NCBI GenBank assembly: GCA_017476425.1
Contig: JAFUZV010000130.1
Location: 1-36,192, forward strand
DNA: 36,192 nt
Direction: 5' to 3'
Origin: Selenomonadaceae bacterium
GTDB lineage: Bacteria; Bacillota; Negativicutes; Selenomonadales; Selenomonadaceae
Below the pieces are notes generated by a model. The model did no database searches, had not been told where the DNA came from, and worked only from the letters and a program-made list of their open reading frames with translations. Shown here one piece after another: positions 1-8,979 of the stretch. The first letter of the stretch is position 1. The number at the start of each line of letters is the position of its first letter. Position numbers and translations under genes: made by a program.

Positions 1-169
1 AATATTCAAGCGATGGAATAATTCCTAAATCTTTGCTGATTGTGTAGACCAATTCAACAGATTTATCATTTTTAGCCTTAACAGAATATTTTTTTATAAC
101 TTCGCCTACTTTTTTAAATTCCACGCCGTGCGGACAAAGTTCCTCAATTAAATCATTAAGTCTACTCAT
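1..169 (-). CDS. hsdS: Type I restriction-modification specificity subunit, N-terminal part
   Basis: Only the first 56 codons are inside the window; the gene runs off the left edge. The start (ATG at 169-167) reads SRLNDLIEELCPHGVE followed by a lysine-rich stretch, an opening I recognise from type I specificity (S) subunits, where the target recognition domain follows at once. S subunits pick the DNA sequence that the HsdM/HsdR complex methylates or cuts. The start lies 3 bases after the stop of the CofE-like gene on the same strand, so co-transcription is likely. No strong ribosome binding site is visible, which fits translational coupling. HsdM and HsdR are not in the window. Whether the subunit is full length cannot be seen. 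Confidence 0.75.
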   Translation of the reverse strand, partial: MSRLNDLIEELCPHGVEFKKVGEVIKKYSVKAKNDKSVELVYTISKDLGIIPSLEY

Positions 170-172
170 AAT

Positions 173-838
173 TTAATTATTTGACTCTTGATATTGACGG
201 AAATTTTTCAAAATGCAAATCGGTGTCTTCTGTGAAGCATTTCCAAAAGGATTATGTTGCAATAGATGAGCCGCAAGCGGAGCATTAAGTCCTTCAGTCG
301 CCGCAACGTATTTTGGATTTTCTAACTCAAGATCATTAACATCAGCGATCATTGCGCCGAAACAACCTAAACGATCTTTGATCTTCTTAACGACATTTTC
401 ACCGTCAGCCGGACCATAGACAACACATTTATCAAACGGCGGCATTGTTCCTGTACAATCATCAATCAACGGAGCTTGCTTGCCGCCCCATTTATAAAAA
501 AGTCCTCTAATTCCAACAAGTTTACCTAAAAAACCAACAAATAACGACGCTGCAACGTGAAAAGTACCTTCAGCATTCATAAGTGACTGCATACCGTGAG
601 GCGTTGCAAGACTGCCATAATCCGGAATAAATCGACAACAAAATTTCGCCGCGTCGCTAATCGTCAATTCGTCAGGTCTGACAAAGCGTCCTTGAGTTAT
701 CGCAACAACACTTTCTGCAACCGTCAAAACATCATCTGCACCGATCTTATCTTTCGTGTACTTTTCGATCATATCAATAATATCATCTTTATCAGTCAAA
801 ATTCTTGTAGGAACTGTAACAAGTTCAACATTTGCCAT
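173..838 (-). CDS. CofE-like (F420-0:gamma-glutamyl ligase family) protein
   Basis: A 221-residue protein of the coenzyme F420-0:L-glutamate ligase family. The segment [17 protein letters not shown] matches the family pattern in which a nucleotide/metal-binding stretch ends in an EGR-like triplet. A later GADVxxL-type region appears as MIADVNDLE. In methanogens and actinobacteria CofE/FbiB adds glutamates to F420 in a GTP-dependent reaction. Low-GC anaerobes like this one are not generally F420 producers, so the true substrate here is unknown. The start is taken at ATG 838 behind a GAGGTGA ribosome binding site; an upstream in-frame GTG overlaps that site and is unlikely. The ribosome binding site overlaps the stop of the preceding membrane-protein gene (13-base gap), suggesting coupled translation. 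Confidence 0.75.
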   Translation of the reverse strand: MANVELVTVPTRILTDKDDIIDMIEKYTKDKIGADDVLTVAESVVAITQGRFVRPDELTISDAAKFCCRFIPDYGSLATPHGMQSLMNAEGTFHVAASLFVGFLGKLVGIRGLFYKWGGKQAPLIDDCTGTMPPFDKCVVYGPADGENVVKKIKDRLGCFGAMIADVNDLELENPKYVAATEGLNAPLAAHLLQHNPFGNASQKTPICILKNFRQYQESNN

Positions 839-851
839 TTTAAAATTCACC

Positions 852-1421
852 TCAGTCTCTGATCAATTTAACGCCTGCAAGTTGAGTTAATTCTTCAGCC
901 GTTAAAATTATTCTTGCTATCGAAAAATGTAATGGAGTCCTTCCGACTTCACGATAAATTATTTCAATCGGAAAATCAACCATATGTGAAAGAGCTTGAT
1001 CGAGTGTCATACCTTTTCTGGCAGTCAATTTAACGATCGCTTTGATCTTGATAAGGTTGCTGCCGTGAGGATCACCTTTTGCAAAAAGTACCATTGCTTC
1101 AAAATAATCGTCTTCACGTGGAACGCCTTCAACTTCTGCTTTACCACGAACGGCGATCCCGTCATATTGTTCATAAGGCAGTTGAGGCTTAACAAGACAG
1201 TCAACGATCAATGCGCTTTGCTTGCCTTCGTTGACTAAATCCATCACCGTTGAAATTGTCATTTCGTGATCGTCACGACTTTCAATTTTAAATGGCGTGT
1301 GTTCCTTTGCCTTCGCAATTACAATTTCTTGACCTTTGATATTGAAATAAATTTTAATGACGGCGTAAATTGCAAAATAGATCACGACCGCCGCAACAAT
1401 TATGTGTTCAATTATTTCCAT
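852..1421 (-). CDS. Membrane-anchored protein of unknown function
   Basis: A 189-residue protein that I do not recognise. Residues about 4-25 form one hydrophobic segment ([19 protein letters not shown]), followed by a soluble mixed alpha/beta domain of about 160 residues. There are no cysteine motifs or obvious catalytic signatures. The start is taken at ATG 1421; a TTG six codons upstream is also open. It is the first gene after a near-consensus promoter (1456-1483) and is followed by the CofE-like gene, whose ribosome binding site overlaps this stop codon. The pair probably works together, but the sequence does not say how. Confidence 0.6.
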   Translation of the reverse strand: MEIIEHIIVAAVVIYFAIYAVIKIYFNIKGQEIVIAKAKEHTPFKIESRDDHEMTISTVMDLVNEGKQSALIVDCLVKPQLPYEQYDGIAVRGKAEVEGVPREDDYFEAMVLFAKGDPHGSNLIKIKAIVKLTARKGMTLDQALSHMVDFPIEIIYREVGRTPLHFSIARIILTAEELTQLAGVKLIRD

Positions 1422-1455
1422 TACTTCGCCAACTTTCAAGTTTATTTTCAGATTT

Positions 1456-1483
1456 ATTATAACAGAATGCGGCGCAGTGTCAA
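1456..1483 (-). promoter_or_regulatory. Sigma-70-type promoter for the membrane protein/CofE-like operon
   Basis: Reading the minus strand, TTGACA (1483-1478) and TATAAT (1461-1456) are both perfect, separated by 16 bases. They sit about 35 bases upstream of the ATG at 1421. No operator-like inverted repeat is evident. Confidence 0.75.
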
Positions 1484-1528
1484 ATTTTTTTGTGAAATAT
1501 TAATGATAATCTTTTGAAATAAAAAAAT

Positions 1529-1567
1529 TTTCCGCTGATCGATTTTGATCAACGGAATTTTTTTATA
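1529..1567 (-). terminator. Rho-independent terminator of the glycan operon (probably bidirectional)
   Basis: The hairpin has arms TTCCG/CGGAA and TGATC/GATCA with one C-A mismatch between them and a 6-base loop. It is flanked by T-runs on both strands. It lies just beyond the stop of the last glycan-operon gene (1573) and insulates it from the downstream operon promoter at 1483. Confidence 0.75.
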
Positions 1568-1572
1568 CACTT

Positions 1573-2547
1573 TTAAAGATTAAATTTCTCTTTCAAATTT
1601 TTAGTATAAATCTCAGCACCTTTTTTATTGAGATGAAGATGATCGCCGAAAAGATGAATATCATAAAATTTCAAATCCGTTTCAATGTCAACGTTGAGAT
1701 CATTTTTTAAAGTCCGCAAATAATCTTGATATGGATTGAAATAATTATGATTCTTCGCCGCCTCAAAAGTCAAATGATTGATCGGCGTTTGCAACATATG
1801 CACTTCAATATTATTATCACGGCATAATTTAAAAATTTGTCGAATATAATAATCTTCACTCTGCAACAATTTAAAATCAACTAACAACTGCGGATGCGGT
1901 TCAAAATGATTAAACCATTCCGGATCATTTCCGAATAACATATGACCACGTTCATTTTTAACTTGTTGATACATTTGTTCGTTGATCTCGCCGCGTGCAA
2001 GTTCACTATTTTTGATCGTCTGAAAATATTTCGTTGGAAATTTGATCATAAATTGCAAAGTGTCGATTGACTGCCAAAAGCGATCGATCAATGGAACTTT
2101 ATCACGACTGAAAATTTTTAATTGTGATTCGATCTGATCACGTGGATCAAGAAAGTGAAAATAGATCGTGCGATCACGATAACGATCAAGATAAATAAAG
2201 TGCATAGGAGCGATCGAAACGAAAATTTTTTGCGGTTTAGGGTGATTTTTCAAATAAGTTTTCAATGAATAAAACATTTCGATCGGACCGGCTCCACCTA
2301 ATGAAAGATTATAAGCAGAATTGTTTAATTGATCGGGAATAACAGCCGCCTTGAAAGCAGAATCACCGAGAAAAATTATTTGCGATTGATCGTCTTTAGT
2401 ATGAGTATAATCTTTTTGTTGTCGCCAAGATGGATATTCACCATCAAAATAATCTTTTTCCGGAATTTGCCAAACGATCAGCGTTAAAAAAATCATTCCG
2501 ATCACGAAGCCGATCAATACATTCAAAAAAAATTTTTTATCGCTCAT
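1573..2547 (-). CDS. SGNH-hydrolase-like protein, partner of the MBOAT acyltransferase (DltD/AlgJ-like)
   Basis: A 324-residue protein with one N-terminal membrane segment (about residues 6-27) and a large extracytoplasmic domain. Block I of the SGNH/GDSL fold is seen as IIFLGDS with the candidate nucleophile Ser63. The C-terminal Asp-x-x-His pair is D302/H305 in GDHLHLNKKG, the pattern seen in DltD- and AlgJ-type proteins. Such proteins pair with MBOAT membrane acyltransferases and complete transfer of acetyl or other acyl groups to an exported glycan. The ATG at 2547 has a GAGGTAAC ribosome binding site and follows the MBOAT stop by 9 bases. It is the last gene of the operon. The exact acyl group and glycan are not determinable from sequence. 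Confidence 0.75.
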   Translation of the reverse strand: MSDKKFFLNVLIGFVIGMIFLTLIVWQIPEKDYFDGEYPSWRQQKDYTHTKDDQSQIIFLGDSAFKAAVIPDQLNNSAYNLSLGGAGPIEMFYSLKTYLKNHPKPQKIFVSIAPMHFIYLDRYRDRTIYFHFLDPRDQIESQLKIFSRDKVPLIDRFWQSIDTLQFMIKFPTKYFQTIKNSELARGEINEQMYQQVKNERGHMLFGNDPEWFNHFEPHPQLLVDFKLLQSEDYYIRQIFKLCRDNNIEVHMLQTPINHLTFEAAKNHNYFNPYQDYLRTLKNDLNVDIETDLKFYDIHLFGDHLHLNKKGAEIYTKNLKEKFNL

Positions 2548-2556
2548 AAAGTTACC

Positions 2557-3969
2557 TCAAAATTGAAAGTATAAAAATTCAGTAGGTTGAGTCATAAACA
2601 AAATTGAAAGTATTAAACCTATCACGATCGCTATTGTCCATTTCCAAGACGGTTTAAAATTTTTAATTAGTTCGTTTGAATTAGGACAAAGTGCAATGAT
2701 CAGAATTGCAATTACAAATAAAATTTTCGGGAATTGCTGAAAATCGTTTGAAGTTATCATTAACATTTCAAAATTAATTGTATCAAAATTAAGCATTGAT
2801 TTTAAAACTTCAACAGCTGAATGAGTGCTCGGAGCTCTGAAGAAAACCATTGTTATTAAAACATAAAACAGCGTGACGATATGAGCAAAAAATTTTGGCA
2901 TTGAGAATTTATAATATTTCCAGATATAATTAACGACGACACCGGCGGCGTTAAGAATCGCAAAAATTACGAAAGTCCAGCCGGCTCCGTGCCAAATTCC
3001 AACAATGAAAAATGCAATGAATGACGCGGCGATCGTGTGCATTAAAGTTCGTGTCTTGAAATATTTCACAAGCGGCATATAAACGCAAGCTGTTATAGCA
3101 TTCGTCAATGAAATATGCCAGCGCTGCCAGAAATTTATCATACCTGTTGCACGATACGGCGAATTAAAATTGATCGGAATTTCTAAATTCATCATTCTAG
3201 ATAAACCAACAGCCATATCACTGTAACCGCTGAAGTCAAAATATAATTGTATCATATAACTTACAGCCACAAGCCACGCATTAATAAAATCAAGTTCATT
3301 TGTATGACTGTAACACAAATTAACGTAAGGTGAAAGTTGATCAGCGATCAAAACTTTTTTCATTAAGCCGATCACAAAAAGAGTTAAACCGCTTGACATA
3401 TTCGACCAGTTCACAATTCTAAGAGTTGGATCGTTGAATTGTTTCATCATTTGACGGTGATACAAAATCGGACCTGCCATTAAATGTGGAAAGAATGAGA
3501 CAAAGAGGACATAATTAACAAAGTTGTGATCTTTTGCAACGCCTTCATAGCAGTCGAATAGATAAAGCAGTTGAGTTATCGTAAAAAAAGAAATTCCGAG
3601 CGGCAAAATAATATTTACGATCTCAAATTCTGCGCCGAGACGATTAAAATTTTTCAAGAAGAAGTTAAAATATTTATAATAACCTAAAAGACCTATGTTG
3701 AAGATCAAGCCGCTATAAAAATAAATTTTAGCTTGAGAAAAAATTTTTTCTTGACGTGATCGCAAAATTTCACCGGCTAAAATGTAATTCAGCAAGATAC
3801 TATTGATCAACAACGGTAAATAATCAGTATTCCACCAGCCATAAAAAAATAAACTTGCTGCCGCCAACCAGATATTAGCGGCGTTGCTAAGTTTATTTCC
3901 AAGTACAAAGTAAATTATCAAAACTGCCGGGAAAAATAAAAATATAAATTCGTAAGAATTGAAAAGCAT
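2557..3969 (-). CDS. MBOAT-family membrane O-acyltransferase (AlgI/DltB-like)
   Basis: A 470-residue polytopic membrane protein with the family opening (MLFNSYEFIFLFFP) and about ten hydrophobic segments. The two diagnostic histidine regions are present: FWQRWHISL (H285) and GIWHGAGW (H327, the usual catalytic histidine). Length and layout match AlgI/PatA/DltB-type enzymes, which carry acyl groups across the membrane for O-acylation of alginate, peptidoglycan, teichoic acid or other glycans. It lies 3 bases after the glycosyltransferase gene and 9 bases before its SGNH partner, with an AAAGGA ribosome binding site. The context of a glycan export system points to O-acylation of that polymer; acetyl is the default guess. 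Confidence 0.88.
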   Translation of the reverse strand: MLFNSYEFIFLFFPAVLIIYFVLGNKLSNAANIWLAAASLFFYGWWNTDYLPLLINSILLNYILAGEILRSRQEKIFSQAKIYFYSGLIFNIGLLGYYKYFNFFLKNFNRLGAEFEIVNIILPLGISFFTITQLLYLFDCYEGVAKDHNFVNYVLFVSFFPHLMAGPILYHRQMMKQFNDPTLRIVNWSNMSSGLTLFVIGLMKKVLIADQLSPYVNLCYSHTNELDFINAWLVAVSYMIQLYFDFSGYSDMAVGLSRMMNLEIPINFNSPYRATGMINFWQRWHISLTNAITACVYMPLVKYFKTRTLMHTIAASFIAFFIVGIWHGAGWTFVIFAILNAAGVVVNYIWKYYKFSMPKFFAHIVTLFYVLITMVFFRAPSTHSAVEVLKSMLNFDTINFEMLMITSNDFQQFPKILFVIAILIIALCPNSNELIKNFKPSWKWTIAIVIGLILSILFMTQPTEFLYFQF

Positions 3970-3972
3970 TGA

Positions 3973-5862
3973 TCAAAATCCTTTGATGAATTTTTGAAGA
4001 GTTTTATAAACTAAGCCGCTACGAGGAAACATATTTTTAACTCGTTCACGTCGTTGAGTTCCTTTTGGAAAAATTTTATCGATCAAGCCGTGAATGACTG
4101 TTGAAGCATTTTGACGACTGCGAAAGATATTATGATTATTAAATATCGGAGCTAATTCGCTTTGATTTACGATCTTCCAATAACGAATGAAAAAATTTAT
4201 ATCTGTGTCATCGTCAACAACCCAAGGCATATCTCTATCATAGCGGTGAATAATTGCCTCGTCAGCAGTCTTTTTAAGTTCCGAAGTTAATTCAAGCGGA
4301 GCTTCTTGAATGAAAAATTTCACCGGCGAATTGCTGACTATGAGATTGTTGAAATTTTGAGGCAGAAAAGTTATATAACCTTGATAAATCATATTAAACA
4401 ACTGAATATCAACAGGCTTTTTATCATTCTTAGTCGTTGCGCCTGAAACTTGTTGTGCAACATAACTGAAATCCATTCTGCGCATTTTTTCTAAGTCCAT
4501 CAGCAAAACGTTATCATTAACGAAATCAAAAATATTTTCAATGTGCAGATTCTCTTCACAATAATTTTTTTCGTCATGGTAAAAAGTATTTAACATACCT
4601 TGATGAAAAACGTCTTTAACGGCGGCGATAGGATTTTCTTGCAAGTCTTGATTGTAAAGTACAAGCAGATCGCTTTCAATAAAAGTATTCCAACGAAGAT
4701 AAAGACACTTTTCAAAATTAGGAAGTATCCACGGCAAGAAAATATGAGCTGCGTTTGTGATCTCACCGTACATATCTTCAATATATGAATAGTAATAATC
4801 TGTTTCTAAAATTGAAGTATTGACATTTTCAAAGTCATTCATCAAATTCTTAAAATATTTTTTATACTGAGGAGAAATTTTTTCAGCTAAAATGATCAAC
4901 TCGTAATTGATATTTTTATTTATATTGCTTATGAATTGATTTAAAAATGGATAGAGTAAGAATGAAGGAACATTTTCTAAATCGACGACAACATTCATTG
5001 CGTCTAAAAATTTGGGTTTAATGTGAGTGAGTGGATCAGTCTTATCAAAGTAGAGAACTTGACATTCTTTGATCTTTACATTGCGCCGAGTTTTATGAAT
5101 GTGATAAACATATGCACTAAAAATAATTTCACCCATAAAACCATAAATGCGTGAAAGTTGCTGATTGTAATGACTAATATCAACGACTTGCTCCAACTTT
5201 GAAAGAATATCAAATTCGAGATCACAAAGTTCCAGGAAAAATTCTCGTTTCATTACAAAAGTATTGAAACCATAAAAAAATTTTCCATTCATATATTCTT
5301 TCATACTGTTGTAAAAATCCGGGTGATCTCTTTCAATGATCGAAAACATTTTATTGAGATCGTCGATGTTGATCAATGCCATATCGTGCGCTTGCCAATG
5401 TTTCAATACATTATCTTGAAGTCCAAAAGGTGTACTAACTTTCGTTAAGTCTTGCGCCTCACCAACAAGAATATCATTAGAAGTTATTAAATACTTCATT
5501 TGACTTTCATCAAGCAAGCCATATTTTTCTTCAGTATCCGGATTTAAAACTTTTACAAGGACTTGACGACGATTATCAGCAGTGAAATTTTCAAAGCGTT
5601 CATCAGTGAATGAGAGATAGCGACGATAATGACAAAGACCGATATAATCAGCGTCGGAATGTTTCCACGCCCAATATTGCGCCGTTAATTCGCAATACTG
5701 AGGATTTTTTTCAGAAATATTATCGCCGTCATCATCTCTAAGCAAGCCCGGCATTACAATTTTAGACTTCGCCGCACCAACGTGAATAGGACAAAATAAA
5801 TTATTTTTAGGTAACTCTGAAGGTTTATGACACGCAACATAAATTTCAATTTTCTTACTCAA
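3973..5862 (-). CDS. DUF4422 plus GT8-like glycosyltransferase, two-domain protein
   Basis: A protein of about 629 residues. The N-terminal part carries the DUF4422 signature (EIYVACHKPS, then YWAWKHSDADYIGLCHYRRY), a domain common in surface-polysaccharide loci. The C-terminal part (about residues 285-560) resembles family 8 glycosyltransferases: HIFLPWILPNFEKCLYL precedes the sugar-nucleotide site, and IIHRYDRDMPW resembles the family's C-terminal metal-binding histidine region. The expected DXD metal motif is replaced by Arg-Trp-Asn (codons near 4695-4687), so the second domain may be inactive or metal independent. The start is taken at TTG 5862, which has a GAGGTG ribosome binding site; an upstream GTG (5901) would overlap the ABC ATPase gene. 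Acceptor and sugar are unknown. Confidence 0.75.
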   Translation of the reverse strand: MSKKIEIYVACHKPSELPKNNLFCPIHVGAAKSKIVMPGLLRDDDGDNISEKNPQYCELTAQYWAWKHSDADYIGLCHYRRYLSFTDERFENFTADNRRQVLVKVLNPDTEEKYGLLDESQMKYLITSNDILVGEAQDLTKVSTPFGLQDNVLKHWQAHDMALINIDDLNKMFSIIERDHPDFYNSMKEYMNGKFFYGFNTFVMKREFFLELCDLEFDILSKLEQVVDISHYNQQLSRIYGFMGEIIFSAYVYHIHKTRRNVKIKECQVLYFDKTDPLTHIKPKFLDAMNVVVDLENVPSFLLYPFLNQFISNINKNINYELIILAEKISPQYKKYFKNLMNDFENVNTSILETDYYYSYIEDMYGEITNAAHIFLPWILPNFEKCLYLRWNTFIESDLLVLYNQDLQENPIAAVKDVFHQGMLNTFYHDEKNYCEENLHIENIFDFVNDNVLLMDLEKMRRMDFSYVAQQVSGATTKNDKKPVDIQLFNMIYQGYITFLPQNFNNLIVSNSPVKFFIQEAPLELTSELKKTADEAIIHRYDRDMPWVVDDDTDINFFIRYWKIVNQSELAPIFNNHNIFRSRQNASTVIHGLIDKIFPKGTQRRERVKNMFPRSGLVYKTLQKFIKGF

Positions 5863-5878
5863 ATTTTTAACACCTCGT

Positions 5879-6619
5879 TTAACTATTTTTGTATTGCTCA
5901 CAAATTTGATCTTTATCGCCGTAAGCTCTCATCTTACCGTGATCAAGCCACAAAACTTTAGTACAAAGCCTTTCGATCATTCCCATATCGTGAGAAACAA
6001 GAATGATCGTTACACCGTCAGCGATCATATTTGAAATTCGCTTTTCACATTTTTCTTGAAAACGAAAATCACCAACAGATAAAACTTCGTCGACGATCAA
6101 AATATCCGGCTTGACAACTGTAGCGATCGAAAATCCAAGTCGAGCATACATACCACTTGAAAAATTTTTAACCGGCACATCAATAAAATCTTTCAATTCA
6201 GCAAAGTCAATGATCTCATCAAAATGTTCACGCAAAAATTTTTTTCGATAGCCTAAAATGATCCCATTCAAAAAAATATTTTCTCTTGCAGTAAGATCAG
6301 GATCAAAGCCTGCGCCAACTTCGATTAACGGAACCATTGATCCATTAATTTTAACTGATCCTGTTGTAGGGCTTAAAACGCCTGCAAGAATTTTCAAAAG
6401 TGTTGATTTGCCTGCGCCGTTAAGTCCGATTATTCCAAGCAGATCACTTTTTTGCACTTCAAAAGATACATTATCAAGTGCAACAAAATCATTATAAAGC
6501 AACTGACCTTTGATGAATTTAACAATGTATTCTTTTAGGCTGTCGATTCTCTCTTCCATTAAATTGAAGTGCATCGAAACGTTACGAACTTCAATAACAT
6601 TTGAATTTAAATTATCCAT
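5879..6619 (-). CDS. ABC transporter ATPase for polysaccharide export (KpsT/TagH/Wzt type)
   Basis: A 246-residue ATPase. Walker A is GLNGAGKST (residues 65-73), the signature is SSGM (154-157) instead of the usual LSGGQ, and Walker B is ILIVDE (173-178), followed by the SVGD stretch typical of polysaccharide exporters. There is no C-terminal carbohydrate-binding extension as in long Wzt proteins, so it resembles KpsT/TagH. It energises export of the finished or lipid-linked glycan with the permease encoded just upstream. No ribosome binding site is visible. Its ATG lies in a 12-base direct repeat that also creates a 4-codon upstream reading frame, so initiation may depend on coupling to the permease gene, whose stop is 20 bases away. 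Confidence 0.9.
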   Translation of the reverse strand: MDNLNSNVIEVRNVSMHFNLMEERIDSLKEYIVKFIKGQLLYNDFVALDNVSFEVQKSDLLGIIGLNGAGKSTLLKILAGVLSPTTGSVKINGSMVPLIEVGAGFDPDLTARENIFLNGIILGYRKKFLREHFDEIIDFAELKDFIDVPVKNFSSGMYARLGFSIATVVKPDILIVDEVLSVGDFRFQEKCEKRISNMIADGVTIILVSHDMGMIERLCTKVLWLDHGKMRAYGDKDQICEQYKNS

Positions 6620-6639
6620 TACAAATTACCCATTACAAA

Positions 6640-7416
6640 TTAAATATACAAAATAAAATTGTTGTGGTACTTTCTAAATAAAAATATTCCGATACTCAAC
6701 GCGGCGATCGCCATTGCAAAGCAGATCAAAATCAGATCAAGTTCAGGAAATTGTCCATCGTAAATTGCTTGTCGAAATGCTTTCAAGTAAAAATACAGCG
6801 GATTGATTTTGAATATAAACATATAACTTTCAGGCACTATTGATTCCGGGTAAAATACCGGCGTGGCGTATCCTAAGACTGACAAGAAAACTCCGTACAA
6901 ATGAAAAATGTCACGAAAATAAACTGCTATCGTTGAAAGAATTAATCCAACGCCTAAGCAGAAGAAGAACATTAACAGCAACGGAATTATAAAAGTAAAT
7001 GACTCAAGCGGCAATGACATTTTTGTCACGATTAATATTAAAAATAACGCCGGAAGAGTGAAGAATAAATTAACGCAGCTTGAAATGACTCTTGAGACCG
7101 GAAATAAATATTTTGGAATGTAAACTTTTTTCAAGAGACTGCCATTTTCAATTATCGAACTCATTGCAAAACTTGTACTTTCATTGTAAAACGTAACAAT
7201 TATTTGACCGCAGAGTAAGTAAAGCGGAAAGTTGACAATATCGAATCGAAATAAATTTGAAAAGATCATCGCCGTGACGATCATTGTGAGTAATGGATTT
7301 AAAAGACTCCAAAGCACTCCAAGCACTGAACGGCGATATTTTTTTTTGATGTCACGGACAACAAGTTCTGAAATTAAATAGCGATATTTATAAATTTCTG
7401 CAATTAATGCATTCAT
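6640..7416 (-). CDS. ABC-2 type polysaccharide export permease (KpsM/Wzm/TagG type)
   Basis: About 258 residues with six hydrophobic segments. The N-terminal cytoplasmic stretch (LVVRDIKKKYRRSVLGVLW) is typical of this export family, where it precedes the first membrane helix. It forms the channel used by the adjacent ATPase to export the glycan. The start is taken at ATG 7416. A TTG at 7437 is also open but coincides with the GAGGA ribosome binding site. The gene begins 10 bases after the stop of the glycosyltransferase gene, consistent with one operon. Confidence 0.9.
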   Translation of the reverse strand: MNALIAEIYKYRYLISELVVRDIKKKYRRSVLGVLWSLLNPLLTMIVTAMIFSNLFRFDIVNFPLYLLCGQIIVTFYNESTSFAMSSIIENGSLLKKVYIPKYLFPVSRVISSCVNLFFTLPALFLILIVTKMSLPLESFTFIIPLLLMFFFCLGVGLILSTIAVYFRDIFHLYGVFLSVLGYATPVFYPESIVPESYMFIFKINPLYFYLKAFRQAIYDGQFPELDLILICFAMAIAALSIGIFLFRKYHNNFILYI

Positions 7417-7426
7417 AATAAAATAA

Positions 7427-8935
7427 TCAATCCTCAAAATGTTTTATGTCGAGATACCCAAGCCAAAATTTTTGATCTAAAAGTTTCTCATCACGGAATT
7501 TTTTATAATCTCTATCAAGTTTTTCATAATCGTTAAAATGCTTAAACGTGAGTTTCACAATAGATATTATCGTTGAAAGAATATTTTTATTCAGCGGAGT
7601 ACTTTTTAATATAGCAAATTTATCATCAGCACGAATTGAAGTAATTTTTTCAAAGCCGCCATTTAAATCTTCAAGTGCAAATTCTAAAATTCTAATGCTG
7701 TCGAGATCAAATTTAATGAATCGCTTTAAAATCCTCAAAACGACCGCAATAACAAAAGTAAATTTTCCGCTGCCTTCTGCAAAGTGATTTATCAAAAGCA
7801 TTCCACGATCACTAAAGAATTTCATTACAGGATTTAATTTCTTTGCAAAAGCCTCATGCCAGACTGCTGCACCATTCAGCGTTAATATATTTTTGCCGTT
7901 GCGCAGACTGTATTCAATATCATCACCTTTGATAAAATTAGGCAGAGGATAACCGATCTTTTTAACAATGTCAACAGGTATGCAGCAGAACCACCAGCCG
8001 GAATAATTATTTACATTCTCCGGCACGTGCTCATTATAACAAATTAAATGCTTATTGCTGAGATCAAAACCTTCACCAAAAGGTTTAGAAATGATTTTAT
8101 TCCAATAAGCCGTATTTTCAACTTGAATTGTCGGAGACTCAACATTTAACATTGCACCGGCAAAAAAATTTTCAACGAGATCGCTTTTCATATGACGCAA
8201 AATCGCATAAAGCCGATCAAATGCTGAGAGTTCAATTATAATATCGTCGTCCATCAAGATTATATGAGTATTTTTATTTTGATTAACTTGTTCGATAATT
8301 CCACGAGTGAAACCGCCGGAACCGCCGAAATTTCGATTGTGAATGATCTGCAGCTCATCAGATAATGTTTCTTCGAGCGTTTGACCGTTGTCGATGACCA
8401 TTACACTGAAATTTTTGTTGCGATCAGTCAACGCTTTCAACTTCTCAAGATTCGGCAAAAGATATTTTTCACGCTTGAAAGTGCAGATCGTCACGCCGAT
8501 TTTAATTTCACGTTCACTTTCAAACGCTCCGAAATATTCACCGCCTAAAAATTCACAATGATCATTCAAAGCTGTTAATCTGATCCCAACTTGTTCAAAG
8601 TCGTCAAAATCTCTAACATCAAAAGTTCTTTCGATCGTTCCTTCACAATTCAAGCGCAAAATTTCTTCTTCACCGAAAATATCAAAGCCATAGAGATCAA
8701 CAAAAAAATTTCCGATAAGATTCAATTTGATCTGCAGCTTTCTGATAGTCGTGTAACTTATCCACTTCTTGATAGAGAAAGCATTAAAATAAGTTCCGAG
8801 ATCGATCGAATTTCCTTTATCAATAAAAATTTTTCCTTCTTCGTTTTGATAATTGCCTTGAAAATATAATTCAGATTTCGTTTCAGTCGTCGGAATCGTC
8901 AAGTTATATAATTTTTCAAATTTCAATTCATTCAA
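7427..8935 (-). CDS. GlfT2-like family 2 glycosyltransferase
   Basis: About 502 residues. An N-terminal beta-rich domain (about 1-140) precedes a GT-A catalytic domain beginning KIGVTICTFKRE. The metal-binding motif is a DDD triplet in ILMDDDIII. FGGSGGFTRG and FIKGDDIEYSLR (candidate catalytic acids), followed by an AVWHEAF histidine, match the layout of the mycobacterial galactofuranosyl polymerase GlfT2 and its relatives. It probably builds a repeating glycan chain, possibly furanose-containing; the sugar is an inference. The start is taken at TTG 8935 with GGAAG as ribosome binding site; TTG 8953 is an alternative. It is the first gene of the export operon. The promoter is not clear, because an IS element sits only about 65 bases upstream. 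Confidence 0.8.
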   Translation of the reverse strand: MNELKFEKLYNLTIPTTETKSELYFQGNYQNEEGKIFIDKGNSIDLGTYFNAFSIKKWISYTTIRKLQIKLNLIGNFFVDLYGFDIFGEEEILRLNCEGTIERTFDVRDFDDFEQVGIRLTALNDHCEFLGGEYFGAFESEREIKIGVTICTFKREKYLLPNLEKLKALTDRNKNFSVMVIDNGQTLEETLSDELQIIHNRNFGGSGGFTRGIIEQVNQNKNTHIILMDDDIIIELSAFDRLYAILRHMKSDLVENFFAGAMLNVESPTIQVENTAYWNKIISKPFGEGFDLSNKHLICYNEHVPENVNNYSGWWFCCIPVDIVKKIGYPLPNFIKGDDIEYSLRNGKNILTLNGAAVWHEAFAKKLNPVMKFFSDRGMLLINHFAEGSGKFTFVIAVVLRILKRFIKFDLDSIRILEFALEDLNGGFEKITSIRADDKFAILKSTPLNKNILSTIISIVKLTFKHFNDYEKLDRDYKKFRDEKLLDQKFWLGYLDIKHFED

Positions 8936-8979
8936 TAAAATTCTTCCAATCAAATTAAAAACAATGCTAATAGTTTAAA

